Shown here piece by piece: positions 22,778 through 34,568 of a DNA stretch of 64,000 bases. The position numbers and the translations under genes were made by a program. The notes beneath the pieces were generated by a model. It was not told where the DNA came from and ran no database searches. It worked only from the letters and a program-made list of their open reading frames with translations. Within the stretch, counting starts at the first letter, position 1; each line of letters begins with the position of its first letter. Origin of the DNA: Poa pratensis (Eukaryota; Streptophyta; Magnoliopsida; Poales; Poaceae); assembly GCA_947311845.1 (NCBI GenBank), contig CAMZMU010000063.1, positions 124,181,818 through 124,245,817 on the forward strand, given 5' to 3'.

Positions 22778-25467
22778 TCATGTTACCTTGTATTGTATTG
22801 ATATGGATCCAATCATAATGTTTTGATATCCTTCTTGATGATCATATATAGGGCAATCAATACTTCCCACTTTGATAGTTTTAAAATTGGAGATGGTATT
22901 GACTCCATAAATCTTGTCAACTTTCTTGGGGAAATAAACAGTATGTTCTTTATCATTAACATTGAAAGTTACTTTTCCTTTATTGCAATCAATAACAGCA
23001 CCTGCAGTATTTAGAAAAGGTCTTCCAAGAATAATAGACATATTATCATCTTCAGGCATTTCAAGAACAACAAAATCAGTCAAAATTAAACAATTGTTAG
23101 CCACTTGAACAGGGACATCCTCACAAATGCCAACAGGAACAGCAGTAGATTTATCAGCCATTTGCAAAGATATATCAGTAGGTATCAATTTATCAAGATA
23201 GAGTCTCTTATAGAGAGAAAAAGGCATAACACTAACTCCTGCTCCCAAATCACATAAAGCAGTTCTAACATAATTATTCTTGATGGAGCAAGGGATGGTT
23301 GGTATACCTGGATCTCCAAGCTTCTTAGGAACCTTGCCATTGAAAGAATAATTAGCAAGCATAGTAGAAATTTCCTCATTAGGAATTTTCCTCTTGTTAG
23401 AAACAATATCTTTCATATACTTTGAGTAAGGAGGCAATTTAATAGCATCAGTCAAAGGAATTTGCAAGAACAAGGGTTTCATCCATTCACAAAATTTATT
23501 ATAATGTTCTTCTTCCTTTGATTTTAGTTTCTTAGTTGGAAAAGGCATTTGCTTTTGAACCCAAGGTTCCCTTTCATTACCATGTTTCTTAGCAATGAAG
23601 TCTTCCTTAGTGTACTTTGTGTTTTTAGTATGCTTTTCAGGTTCCTTTTCACTAACTTCTTTATCAAGAGCATCATTTTTATCCTTATCACTATCAAGTT
23701 CATTACCACTTTCAGTTTCAGCATCAGAGATAGATATACTATTAGGATCATTAACAGTTTCAGAGGATTCTACAACATTTTTATGTTTCTTCTTCTTCTT
23801 TTTCTTAGAAGGAGAAACTGGATTTTCAGCTAGTTGAGAATCTTGTTCAATTCTTTTAGGGTGTCCCTCAGGATATAAAGGATCCTGAGTATGAGCTCCA
23901 CTTCTAGTGCTAACATAGACAGGTTTTAATTTTTCTTTAGAAGCATTGGCTAACATGTCTTGTTGCACTTTAGTGAGTTGATCAATTTGAGTTTGAACCA
24001 TATGGAAATGTTTAATAAGCATCTTAACATCATTGGAGGTTCTCTCCACAATATCATGCAACTTACTAATAGCTAGAGAGTTTTCATGCAAATGATTCTC
24101 TACTCTCATATTAAAATTATCTTGCTTAATAACATAATTATCAAATTCATCTAAGCATTGATCAGGTGGTTTAGAGTAGGGAATATCTCCTTCATCGAAC
24201 CTGTGGAGAGAGTGAACCTCAATTATGGATGGATGAGGAATTGGCTTACACAAATCTTCAATAGGTGGAAGGTTCTTCACATCTTCAGATTTAATACCCT
24301 TCTCAATGAGAGTCTTCTTGGCCTCCCTCATTGTTTCATCATTCAATTCAATCATACCTCCCCTCTTCTTTGATATTGGTGTCGGTGTAGGTGTGGGGGT
24401 CGGCGCAGGTAGAGTCCAATCATCATAATTCTGGCTGATTTTAGCCAATAATTCTTCAGCTTCTTCAGGGGTTCTTTTCCTGAAAACACAACTAGCACAA
24501 CTATCCAGATATGCTCTAGATTCAATAGTTAGTCCACTGTAAAATATATCAAGTAGATCATGCTTTTCCAAATCATGTCCAGGCCGAGCTCTGATAAGAG
24601 AGCAAAACCTTGTCCATGCCTCTGGAAGTTTCTCTTCATCTTCCTGGTCAAAGTTATAAATTCTCTGCAAAGCATCATGTTGAGCACTAGCAGGGAAATA
24701 TTTCTGAAAGAAAACATCAAGCAAACCAGTAGGACTAGTAATAGAACCAGGAGACAAGTTGTTATACCAAGCTTTAGCATCATCTTTTAATGAGAAAGGA
24801 AAAATCTTAGCAACAAATAGCTACGCTTCTTAATATCATCAGAAAATAAGCCACTCAAAGTAGAGAGCTCATTCATGTGCTCTACAGCACTTTCACTCTT
24901 AGTGCCACAAAAAGGAGTTTTCTCAACAATAGATATATGAGATAAATCAAGAGAAAAATCATAATCCTTATCTTTAATGTTTATAGGAGAAGTGGCAAAC
25001 TTAGGATCAGGTGACAACTTGTATTTAACAGCATGTTGTGCAAGAAAATTTCTCATATTACTTGCACCAGTAGTAGCATTACATTTATCAATAAAATCAT
25101 CATCAAGTTCCACATAAGTTTCATCAGGATCATCATCACAAGTATAATCCCTTAACTCAGGTGAATAAACAGGAGTAGTAGGACTTCCATTAGGTGTTCT
25201 AGTATTTTCAAGTTGTTTAGACTTAGCAATAGCAGCATCTAAAAGTGGACCTAATGAAATATTCTCATCAATCACAGTAGAAGCATCATCAACATTATCA
25301 GAGGCAATTTCAGATTCAGCAGTAGTACCAACACGTGAAGATTGTGGTGGTGTAACAAGTTGACTCAATACAGATGGTGAGTCAAGAGCAGCAGAGGTAC
25401 TAAGTGTCGTACCTTTTCTTGTAGTGGATGGCAATACACGGACCCTCTCATCACGAGCTTTACCCAT
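22778..25467 (-). pseudogene. Gag-protease of array unit 2 (different frameshift)
   Basis: The start ATG at 25467 matches that of unit 1. The first 220 or so residues read correctly, then the frame breaks at about 24814, where an A run is one base shorter than in unit 1 (16651 region). From 24757 to 22778 a 659-residue frame runs without interruption through the rest of Gag, a lysine-rich linker and the protease with LCDLGAGVSVMP. The break that kills unit 1 (near 15772) is absent here. The two neighbouring copies therefore carry complementary one-base lesions and otherwise read through. Confidence 0.8.
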
Positions 25468-25526
25468 GATGAATAAATTTCAGCGAGCAATATAGATCAC
25501 AAGTGAACTCACAAATAAAGCTATGC

Positions 25527-25544
25527 TCCCCGGCAACGGCGCCA
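25527..25544 (-). other. Primer binding site of array unit 2 (tRNA-Asp)
   Basis: Same 18-bp tRNA-Asp complement as in unit 1, 11 bp from LTR 3. Confidence 0.85.
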
Positions 25545-25555
25545 GAAAATAGTCT

Positions 25556-26948
25556 TGATGACCCACAAGTATAGGGGATCGCAACAGTCTTCGAGGGAAG
25601 TAAAACCCAATTTATTGATTCGACACAAGGGGAGCCAAAGAATACTTGAGAGCCTTAACAGCGGAGTTGTCAATTCAGCTGCACCTGTGAATAGTCTTGC
25701 TCGACACAGATTATCAGTAGCAACAGTTTTATAGCAGTAGTAGCGGTGAAATAATAGCAGCAGTAAATAAGACAGCAGTAGTGATTGCAGTAAACAGTAG
25801 GATTAAAACACTGTAGGCATAGGGATGGATGAACGGGCGCTGCATGGATAAGATAGCTCATATAATAATCAAGACATAGGCATTGCAGATAATAATGATA
25901 AAGCATCCAAGTACTAAGTAAACATAGGCATGTGTTCCGTATATAGTCGTACGTGCTCGCAATGAGAAACTTGTACAACATCTTCTGTCCTACCAGCCGG
26001 TGGCAGCCGGGCCTCAAGGGAATCTACTGGTAATTAAGGTACTCCTTTTAATAAAGTACCGGAGCAAAGCATTAACACGCCGTGAACACATGTGATCCTC
26101 ACATCGCAGCCATTCCCCTCGGCTGTCCCAATTATTGTCACTTTGGGACCGCGGGTTCCGGACAACAATATGTGTATACAACTTGCAGGTATGATCAATA
26201 AACAGTGCATATCATTATGAAACAATAACATGTTCAGATCTGAAATCATGGCACTCGGGCCCTAGTGACAAGCATTAAGCTCAACAAGTTGCAACAACAT
26301 CAATAAGTACTAACAACGGATACTGGGCACCATGCCCTAATGATCTTATAGCTTATTACATGAACAATCTCATCCAATCCCTACCATCCCCCTCAGCCTA
26401 CAGCAGGGAATTACTCACACATGGATGGGGGAAACATGGATGGTCGATGGAGAAGCGTCGGTGATGATGATGGCGATGATCTCCTCCAATTCCCCGTCCC
26501 GGCGGAGTGCCAGAACGGAGTTTCTGGTCCCCGAAATAGGTTTCGCGATGGTGGCGGCGTACGGTGATGTTTCTGGATGAAGTGGACGACCCCCCGCGTT
26601 TTAGGTCAGAAGGGTTAAGTAGTCGAAAGGGGGACTCGGGGAGGTGCCGAGTCGCCCTCCTCAGTGGCTGGCGCGGTGGGCCCCTTGGCCGCGCCACCAT
26701 GTGGTTTGGGCCACTCGTGGCCCATCTCCGCCTCCCCTTCTGGCTCCGTGAGTCTTCTGGTAAAATAGGAGGTTTGCGATCTTTTCTGGTGTTTTTCCCG
26801 AAAGTTGACTTTCTGCACAAAAACAAGACACCAGGGCAATTCTGCTGAAAACAGCGTTAGTCCGCATTAGTTGTATTCAAAACACACAAGTTAGAGGTAA
26901 AACAATAGCAAAAGTGTTCGGGAAAGTAGATACGTTTTGGACGTATCA
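25556..26948 (-). repeat. Array LTR 3 (proximal 5' LTR)
   Basis: 1393 bp; on the minus strand this is the upstream LTR that would drive transcription of the array. It is followed on the right by the TSD GGTCT at 26949-26953. It shares the 25768 motif with LTR 1 rather than LTR 2 and has two private one-base deletions near 26595-26610. Confidence 0.9.
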
Positions 26949-29900
26949 GGTCTCCACCCTCCGGAAGCGCTGAATGGAGGCCTCCACGTCTGGCCACACC
27001 TTGGCGTGCAGCTCCGCGAAATGCTCTTGCTCGACGGGCTCCGTCACAGTCCTGAGGTCGAAGGTGGGTTCGGAGTGCACGAGGTTGGAGAAGATGCGGC
27101 CCACAGCGACGCCAAGGAGTTTGCGGCTCTCTTCATCGGCGAGCTCGTCGATATTCACCATGGCCCCTTCCAGGCTGGTGAGGAGCTGCTCGAAGAAGGT
27201 GAGGTACGCGGCGACGTGTCGTCCCCTAGGGGGACTGCAGGGGCCTCGACCTCCAGGCGATCTAGGAGGGCGCGTGCACGCCTCACCAAGACTTGAACAT
27301 GCGCTTGCGGTGTGCGCGTCAAGACCTGCTGCGCCACCGCGTTGTGGCGAGCCTGCTCGACGAGCGCCACGGTAGGCTCCACTTGCTCCTGGAGCGAGTT
27401 CAGGTCCTCCCTCAGCAAGGCCAGCTCCTGCTCCGCGCGGTTCTGAGCGTCCCTGGCCGTACGGGCACGGCCGGCCAGCCGCTTGTTCTCCTGCTCAAGG
27501 TCCTTGATGCGCCTCTCGAGCTCGTTGCGCCGCTTCGTGAAGCGGTCCTCCTGAGTCTTGGCCTTGTCTTTGAACTCCTTGGCGCTGCCAGCGCGGTGAG
27601 AGCTGCATCTTGGTGGCGCTCTCCTCCTCAAGCTGTTTCTTCTTCTTGAGGAAGTGCTTGTTGGCCTTCTCAAAGCGCTCCTTGTAGCTGGCCTCATCCC
27701 GAGCCACGCTGCTCTCGCGGGCCTCAAGCTCTCCTGCTGCGCGCCTGGTCCTTCTCAATTTGCTCGACTTGGTCTTCGCGCTTGCGCAGCTCACCCTTGC
27801 GAAGGGCAAGGTCCTCGCCGCGCTGCCCCAGGAGCTTCTCGCGGGCCTCCAGATCCTTGCGGTGCATCTCCAAGCCAGTCCTCATGACCTCGGAGTCCGC
27901 GATGATCTTCCTCTCACGGTCGTCGAGCTCCTGGTGCTTGGAGAGGCTTTCTGCTTCAAGCCATTCGCGCTCGGCCACGATGGCCTCGCGCTCCTCCTTG
28001 AGCTGTGCGAGGGTTTCCTCCGCTTCGCGGACCACGCTTCGCGGGTCTCCTTGGCGAAGCGCACAGCCTCTTCACGCCGCGCCTGAGCTGCCTCGTCCCG
28101 CGCGGCGGCAGCGCTCCACGACCTCGTGAAGCTGAGCCCAGCCTCTGTCGAGCTCGACACGCTCTTCAGCGTTGGCGAGCTCCTCCCCCGCGAGGTGATT
28201 TTCCAGCTCACCATGGCCCGCCTCGCCTGGCTGAAGATGGCTCCGCGGCGAGCAGAGCCTTGGCGCTGACCCCGTAGGACCAAGGCCCACGCGCCGCCAC
28301 GGGACCCAGAGGCCTCGAGGTTTGCAGAGGGGCCTGGGGCCTCCCGACGGGGGCTCGATGCGGTCTCCAGCTGCTGCTGAGGGCTCCGCTGCACCTGGGG
28401 GCTCCTTCGAGGGGAGGCATCCCCTTCTTCCACGACTGGGGCCTCCTGAGGGTCAGGCATGCCCTCAGCATGGGCCTCGGCCCTCCCCTGCCTCAAGGGC
28501 GCCTCCTGCTGCTCCCCAGTGTTGGCAGCGGCCTGTTCCGCTGCAGGCGCCCGCGCTGCAGCCTCAGCCTCGCCTGTCGTCGCCTCAGGGGCGGCCTCTT
28601 CAAGGACATGACTTGATGGAGGCGGCTGTGTGCTGGCCTCCTCCATCTCCGCGTCGACATGCTTTTCTATCGACGCCGCGGTCTCCACCGCTTCTTCTTC
28701 GGTCGCCTCCTCCTGCCTCGCAGGGGAAGCATGTGGCCTTATTGGCGACGTCGCCGTCACCTCAGGCTCCAGCTCCCTCGCGGTGCTCATCTGCGGGAGG
28801 AGAAGAGGCTGTGGCCTCTTGTTGAGGCCCCTCTGCCTCAGGCGTCCTTGACGCCGTGGCAGAGCCCGAGCTCTCGCCGACCTTCCTCAACCTGCGCCGC
28901 TTTGCTGGCGCCGCAGCAGCCCTGGCAAGAAGCAAGAAAAACGCCTCAAGAGGATTTCTCAAAGAGGGCTGAACAAGAATGCAAAAGCACAATACTTACT
29001 CTTCAACGTCAACCCATCTCTTCACGGAGCACCGCGGCTGCGATGCGCTCGCTCCTGCACTCCTTGAGGGTGCACGCGCTCCCTCCTCGTGAGGAGTGCC
29101 CTCCTGGGCCCAGCAGGCCTGTCGTGCGCCGCCTTCATCCGCGGCTCACGGCGGCTCACCAAGGCCTCGCCATCGCTCTCCTCCTCGTCCTCCTCGATGC
29201 GTCGCGAGGGGGCGATCTGGTACGAGATCCCGCTGCCTGAGGAGACCTCGTGGATCTCCACTTCTTGCGGCTCGTACCTCGAGGAACTCGTGGCCCCCAC
29301 CGAAGGATTGGGGCCTCCCGAGGTGCCTTCAGCCTCCGCGTCCGCGGCAGAGCTGGACGCCGTCGCCTCCTCATCGCCCTCCGCAGGCATTACCTGCTCC
29401 GCTGCCTCTGAATCAAGGGGCTCCGCTTGCCCCTCAACCAACAAGCCTCGGGGACCAAATTCCGGCATCGTCTCCACCGCCTCAAGCCGCAACTCGAGCT
29501 CAAATCTGTAGAGTGGCTCTGAAGTTTCGTCCTTCGGCTTGGGGATGGCCGGGGAGGTGAAGAGAGTCTCGATCACGCTCTTCGCCTGCTCCTTCAGAAT
29601 GCTAGCCGTGTGCAGGCGCATCCCGTCCTTCACGCCCGAGTACAACCACATGGGCTGTGAGTGAGCCTGAAGTGGGGCGATGCGGCGCCGCACGGACTCC
29701 AGGGCCACCATCTGGCCCGTGAGGCCAGCCTCGCGAAGCTCCGTCAAGCGCTCCGCCACGTTGCTGATCCCTGGCCCCGCAAGGGTCTTGCTAGACCAGC
29801 ACCTCCTCTTCAGCGGGGGCGCATCGGGGATCTCGAAGAAGCGGCTCGCCTGCCCAGTCCTCACGAAGAACCACCGCTTGCGGAAGTCGTCCACCTTCTT

Positions 29901-30454
29901 CTGGACGCTGGTGATGATGTTTTCGCCGACCCTGGCGAGGGGGAGGTAGACGCGGTGCATGCCATCCGCGATGCGGAAGGAAACACAGCCTGTCCGCTCG
30001 TTGGGCGCCGTGTTGCGCAGCGCATAGAAGCTGCGGAAGAGGGCAACAGAGGGCCTGATGCCAATGTACGCCTCGCAGAGGAAGGCGAGGATGGAGAGGA
30101 TGAAAATGGAGTTGGGGTGGAGATGGAGAAGTTGGATCTGGTAAAACTCCAGAACCTCCAGGAAGAACGCGGAGAAAGGGGGACAAGCCCCGCGAAGAGA
30201 GAATGGTGGAAGATGGGGTAATAGGTGTTGCGAGGCTGGAGGTCGAGGACGTTCGCCGGCTTCATCCTCGTGGCGCCCTTCTCGTTGGTCTCCGAGGCCG
30301 CAACGAAGCGCACCTTGTCGAGCATGGCCTCCGTGCCGATGCGGTAGCCCACCAGCGCGGGCTTGAGGCTCCCGCTCTGCTTGAACGAAGCAGGCTCCTC
30401 TGCCTCGAGTATCGCCTTCCCCTTCGCCGGATCGATGGCCTTCTAGGGCGCCAT
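26949..30454 (-). pseudogene. Antisense gene of the Tat element (body, two exons)
   Basis: Runs opposite to gag-pol. Exon 1 (30454-29000) codes for a domain resembling the grass 'putative gypsy type transposon' family (Pfam PF04195), with landmarks FYQIQLLHLHPNSIFILSIL and KRWFFVRTG. A 78-bp GT-AG intron follows (28999-28922). Exon 2 begins AAAAPAKRRRLRKVG, a possible nuclear localisation signal. A long low-complexity part and a strongly charged coiled coil (about 28100-27200, rich in E, K, R, Q) follow, and the gene continues after the array at 9230-9142. Intact, it would code for roughly 1,100-1,200 residues. Lesions: the fourth codon is TAG (30445-30443), one base is missing in a C run near 30176-30181, and exon 2 has several frame changes. 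Function unknown. Confidence 0.7.
28922..28999 (-). other. Predicted intron in the Tat antisense gene
   Basis: On the minus strand the donor is GA|GTAAGTATT and the acceptor is CTTGCCAG|GG. Splicing joins VKRWVDVEE in exon 1 to AAAAPAKRRRLRK in exon 2 with the frame kept. Without splicing the frame meets TAA inside the donor. The 78-bp length is within the plant range. Confidence 0.7.
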
Positions 30455-30763
30455 TGTGGTGGAGATGCAAGAAAATGGGAAGCTCAGAGAGGGGATGCGC
30501 TCGAGGAGGAAGGAGGCGAGAGCGAAGATTTGTGCAGAGTAATGAGTACCTGCGCCGGATTCATCGCCTTTAGGGCCTCGGCGAGCCGTTGCCGAGGCGT
30601 GGTGGGCCCCGCCATTACGCCAGTAACCGCAAAGGTGAACGTGGGTTCGTGGAAGACCGCGCGAGCTCGCCATGTGTCGCAGGCTGGCCGGCTCCTGAGG
30701 GCCCACGTCGCTTCGCCTTCGTCTACAAGCCTCCCGCGTGCCCGCCGTGGGCCTGGGGGCTAC
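30455..30763 (-). promoter_or_regulatory. Presumed promoter and leader of the antisense gene
   Basis: About 310 bp between the antisense start and the 3' LTR, with no competing frame. A promoter for the antisense transcript must lie here or in the adjoining LTR. No clear TATA box can be singled out. The GGGCCTGGGGGC tract next to the LTR (about 30750-30760) is a plausible polypurine tract for the + strand element. Confidence 0.35.
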
Positions 30764-31680
30764 TGTCGGCCCAGTGGAAACCAGGGTACCACGGGCCGGC
30801 CTGCTCAGCCCTGCAGCATTTTATTGAAGATTTCACCAAGTGCGCTTGGTGCGCCTCGCGAGGAGATTTCCCTCGCGAGGGCCTTCTCCACCGGAGCAAT
30901 TTCTGCTAAGGACCAGACGGCGGCCTCGAGAGGGCCCCTACCCCTCGAGAGGCCTTTCCTACGACCCAAAATATTGCTAAGTCAAGGTGCCGAGGCGCAC
31001 CACCTCGCGAGGCCCCCTCGCGAGGTTCCTTCCAAAGGGAGCCAGCTCTGTCTCCCCGACCGAGCGCACATGGCCTCTGCGCCCGCCGTAGAGTGACACG
31101 CACGTCTGTGCGTCGTGACGCCCGCGCCGCAGTTGCCTCTTTCGTGCTAAAGGTGGTCAACAAAGCAGCAACAAGCAAAGCGGACTACAAGAATTGCCAT
31201 TTCCGTGCAAAGGGGACCGTGGTCCGCTACGCTCCAAGGCCAACGTCACCGTGGGGAATGAGGCAGAGCTCTGTAGCGCAGGCTTATCGTCCTTGGGCAG
31301 TGGCTTTGCAGCCACAAAGGACAAGCTCTCCTGCCATGGACCAAGCCCATGGACAGCCTCTCCACGTGCACTGTTCCCCTCGTCTGTCGCCATGTGGTTA
31401 CCCTTCCCACCAAAGGGAAATGAGGGAAGAGGTCCGGGGCTCAGATATAAGGGGCAGTGTACGACCATGGGGAGAGATCGACTCATTCTCACCCACAGCT
31501 CACTGGTTAGCAAGGAAGGAGAGCAAGACTTCTTCCACAGTAGTTCCACCATAGTTGTAGCTTGACCTCGACAAGCACCATTGTATTGTAACCCTCCAAG
31601 CAGTGCAATACAGACAGGCAGGACGTAGGGCTCTTACACCTCACGGTGGGCCTGAACCTGGGTAAAAGCTCGTGTGTTAT
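30764..31680 (+). repeat. 3' LTR of the Tat element, first part
   Basis: Begins TGTCGGCCCAG like the 5' LTR and aligns with it to GTGTGTTAT. A TATA-like gatataagg is near 31445. The palindrome CCTCGCGAGG occurs repeatedly (for example near 30855-30885 and 31005-31027). The LTR is interrupted at 31680 by a solo LTR and resumes at 33266. Confidence 0.9.
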
Positions 31681-33260
31681 TGATGCTAGGCGTGCCTGCT
31701 CGTTGGGAGACCCCAAGAGGAAGGTTTGATGTAGTCTAGCAGCAAGTTTTCCCTCAGTATGAAACCAAGGTTTATCGAACCAGTAGAGCAACAACTCTTC
31801 TGAAGGTTGTCAACAGCGAATATGATGCGGCGCAACACCAGGGATTCCGGCGCTGACGTGGACCTACACACAACACAATCAAAGTACTTTGCCCCAACGA
31901 AACAGTGAGGTTGTCAATCTCACCGGCTTGCTGAAAACAAAGGATTAAACGATGGTGTGGAAAATGAAGTTTACTTGCAGCGAATGAAAAATGAACAGTT
32001 TGCAGTTTGTGGTTGTAATCAGTGTAAAAGAATGGACCGGGGTCCACAGTTCACTAGTGGTGTCTCTCCATAAAAATAACTACATGTTGGGTAAACAAAT
32101 TACAGCTAGGCAATTGACAAATAGTGAGCGCATGACAATGCATAAATATGACATGATGATTACTATGGTATTTAATTGGGCATTACGACATAATATATAG
32201 ACCGTTATCCAACAGCGTCTATGACTAATAATCCACCGCCGGGTTGTCATCCAAGTTCCCCGTTGTATTAAGTTGCAAGCAACGGATAATCGCATTAAGT
32301 AAAGCGCGCAATGTAAACAAACACATATGCCGTGGACATAGCATCGTTAGGTTACTCCTAGTGGCAACAGCACATCCACAACCTTAGAACTTTCTGTCAC
32401 TGTCCCAGATTAAACGGAGACATGAACCCACTATCTAGCATAAATACTCTCTCTTGGAGTTAGAAGCATCTACTTGGCCAAAGCATTTACGAGTAACGGA
32501 AAGCATGCAAGATCATAAATAACATAGGGCTTAGATTGATAATCAACTTGACATAGTATTCAATATTCATCGGCAGCTCACAAGATGTAGCATTACAATA
32601 ATATGATCTTGATCATGTAGGGCAGCTCACAAGATCTAAACATGATGGCACAAAGTGGAGAGACAACCATCTAGCTACTGCTATGGACCCGTAGTCCAAG
32701 GATGAACTACTCACGCATCACTCCGGAGGCAGGCATGGCGATGTAGAAGCCTCCGGTGACGATTCCCTCTCCGGCAGGGTGCCGGGAAGAGGTTCTGGAC
32801 TCTCCCGAGCTAGGGTTGACGGTGGCGGCGTCTCTGGAACTTTTCGTTGATATTGGCTCAGGCACTTAGGGTTATTTTCTCGGGGGAATAAGTAGGCGAA
32901 AGGGCGGCGGCTGGAGACCCCCGAGGGGCCAACACCACCCAGGGCGCGGCAGAGGGGGGCCCGCGCCCTGGTGGCGTGTGGCCTCCTGGTGGCCCTCCTC
33001 TGTTGCTCCTTTGCTCCACTGGTGTGTTCTGGCAAAATAGGGACCCCCGTGAAGTTTCGTCCAATTCCGAGAATATTTCCAGACTAGCTTTTCTGGAATA
33101 CAAAAACAGCAGAAAACAGGAACTGGCGCTTCGGCATCTTGTTAATAGGTTAGTCCCAAAAAATGTATAAAAGTGACATAAAGTAGATGCAAAACATGTA
33201 GCAATTGGTATAAAACAAGCATGGAACATCAAAAATTATAGATACGTTGGAGACGTATCA
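31681..33260 (-). mobile_element. Solo LTR of a third family, inside the Tat 3' LTR
   Basis: 1580 bp with TG...CA ends and a perfect TSD GTTAT (31676-31680 and 33261-33265). On the minus strand it starts TGATACGTCTCC, the same family as the LTRs at 34569, 35510 and 40555. No internal region remains, so it is the product of LTR-LTR recombination after a full insertion. Confidence 0.9.
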
Positions 33261-33265
33261 GTTAT

Positions 33266-33404
33266 CTCTGTCGTGATGTCCCTCAGCGAGCTCGCCGAGC
33301 ATCGTCGCCGAGGCAGCTGATGGTTGCTTGACTGCGTGTTCAGCCCCTTACTCGTTTCCTGGCATCATCGAGACACCCCTAGTTCCTGGGACTATTCTCC
33401 GACA
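33266..33404 (+). repeat. 3' LTR of the Tat element, second part
   Basis: The last 139 bp of the LTR, matching 2124-2262 of the 5' copy and ending CTCCGACA, followed by the TSD GAGAT (33405-33409). Confidence 0.9.
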
Positions 33405-33409
33405 GAGAT

Positions 33410-34568
33410 CATTTTGTTGCCTAAGGTTAATGGAGCAGAAAGGATTCAGCAATATAGACCTATCTGTCTTTTAAACGTTAGCTTCAAAATATTCACTAAA
33501 ACCGCTACTATTAGGCTTAATTCGGTGGCTGATCATGTTGTGAGACCCACTCAGACGGCTTTTATGCAAGGTCGCAATATCCTTGATGGAGTTGTGATCT
33601 TACATGAACAGTTCATGAGATGCATCGGAAAAAGCTTGATGGAGTGATTTTAAATATCGACTTTGAAAAGGCTTATGATAAAGTCAAATGGTCTTTCCTA
33701 CAACAAACACTCAGAATGAAAGGTTTTTTCGGATGAGTGGCGTGCAATGATACATAATTTCGTTTTCGGAGGAAGTGTCGCCATCAAAGGTAATGAAGAC
33801 GTTGGTAGATACTTCCAGACGAAAAGGGATTAAGACAAGGCGATCCATTATCACCTATATTATTTAATATAGTTGCTGATATGTTAGCCATAATCATTGA
33901 GCGCGCGAAATTGGATGGGCAAATTGTTGGAGTGGTTCCGCACCTAGTGGATGGCGGATTATCCATTCTCCAATATGCTGACGATACAATTCTTTTTATG
34001 GAACATGACATGGAAAAGGCAAGAAACCTGAAATTAATATTGTTAGCGTTCGAGCAACTTTCCGGTCTAAAAATTAACTTCCATAAAAGCGAAGTGTTTT
34101 GCTTTGGCGATGCTCAGGACGAGGCTGCCCAATATGCTGAGTTATTTGGCCGCGGGCTTGGCCAGTTCCCAATAAGTTATCTTGGCATCCCAATTCACTT
34201 TAGGAGGCTAACGATTTCTCAATGGAAACAAGTTGAGGAAAGACTACAAAAAAGGTTGAGTAGTTGGAAAGGAAAATTACTATCCCTGGGTGGTAGATTG
34301 GTTCTCATAAATTCAGTCCTAACTAATATGGTGCTGTATATGATATCCTTCTTCCAATTACCAAAGTGAGTCTTGCATCGATTAGATTACTTTCGATCTA
34401 GATTCTTTTGGCAAGGGGATAATGAAAAAAAGAAATATCGGCTTGCGAAATGGGATGTAGTGTGCCGCCTTAAGGACCATGGTGGTCTTGGGATTCACGA
34501 CCTTCAGGTCAAGAATAGAGCCCTCCTTGGTAAGTGGCTGTTTAAGCTTCTCACCGAAGATGGGGTTG
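33410..34568 (+). pseudogene. LINE ORF2 fragment: reverse transcriptase core
   Basis: Continues the LINE RT from 1272. Landmarks in order: LLPKVNGAERIQQYRPICLL, QTAFMQGRNILDG, NIDFEKAYDKVKW, GLRQGDPLSPILFN, the catalytic YADD (33974-33985), GLKINFHKSE, and the post-RT stretch with SYLGIPIHF and KLLSLGGRLVLINSVL. Frameshifts are visible near 33620, near 33735 and at 34369 (a stop inside QLPK). The piece stops at 34568, where a solo LTR is inserted; the protein reading (LLTEDGV) resumes at 42775 with WQTLLRRKY. Confidence 0.85.

Larger units (their letters stand above)
9231..26948 (-). mobile_element. Tandem array: LTR-internal-LTR-internal-LTR (minus strand)
   Basis: Three LTRs (9231-10624, 17394-18788, 25556-26948) alternate with two internal regions (10625-17393 and 18789-25555). 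The repeat period is 8163 and 8162 bp. The LTRs read TGATACGTCC...GGGTCATCA on the minus strand. Only one TSD pair flanks the whole block. Each internal region has a tRNA-Asp-type primer site, gag-protease frames, a second ORF and a purine tract, but no RT, RNase H or integrase, so the element is non-autonomous. The two units are nearly identical: by eye I found only a few substitutions (12256/20420, 13848/22012, 15912/24075) plus single-base indels. The layout suits an Athila-related, gag-protease-only Triticeae family (Sabrina-like in outline), but the family name is not certain. Confidence 0.9.
1273..33404 (+). mobile_element. Tat-type Ty3/Gypsy LTR retrotransposon with an antisense gene
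   Basis: Bounded by LTRs that start TGTCGGCCCAG and end CTCCGACA, with a perfect GAGAT TSD. Order on the + strand: 5' LTR, primer site, gag, zinc knuckle, aspartic protease, RT, RNase H, a second RNase H-like region, integrase, spacer, then an antisense ORF, purine-rich tract and 3' LTR. Protease-RT-RNase H-integrase order defines Ty3/Gypsy. The double RNase H and the antisense ORF after integrase fit the Tat lineage, where the maize element Grande is known for an antisense ORF. The + strand polyprotein is broken by many frameshifts. The two LTRs differ by substitutions and indels of tens of bases, so this is a comparatively old insertion. Two younger elements lie inside it. No family name is assigned. 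Confidence 0.85.

Noticed and set aside
28322..28825. 167-codon + strand open frame
   Set aside because: Shadow of the low-complexity part of the antisense gene's second exon.
29661..30221. 186-codon + strand open frame in the Tat element
   Set aside because: Antisense shadow of the Transposase_28-like region, whose minus-strand reading has the conserved domain and splice junction.
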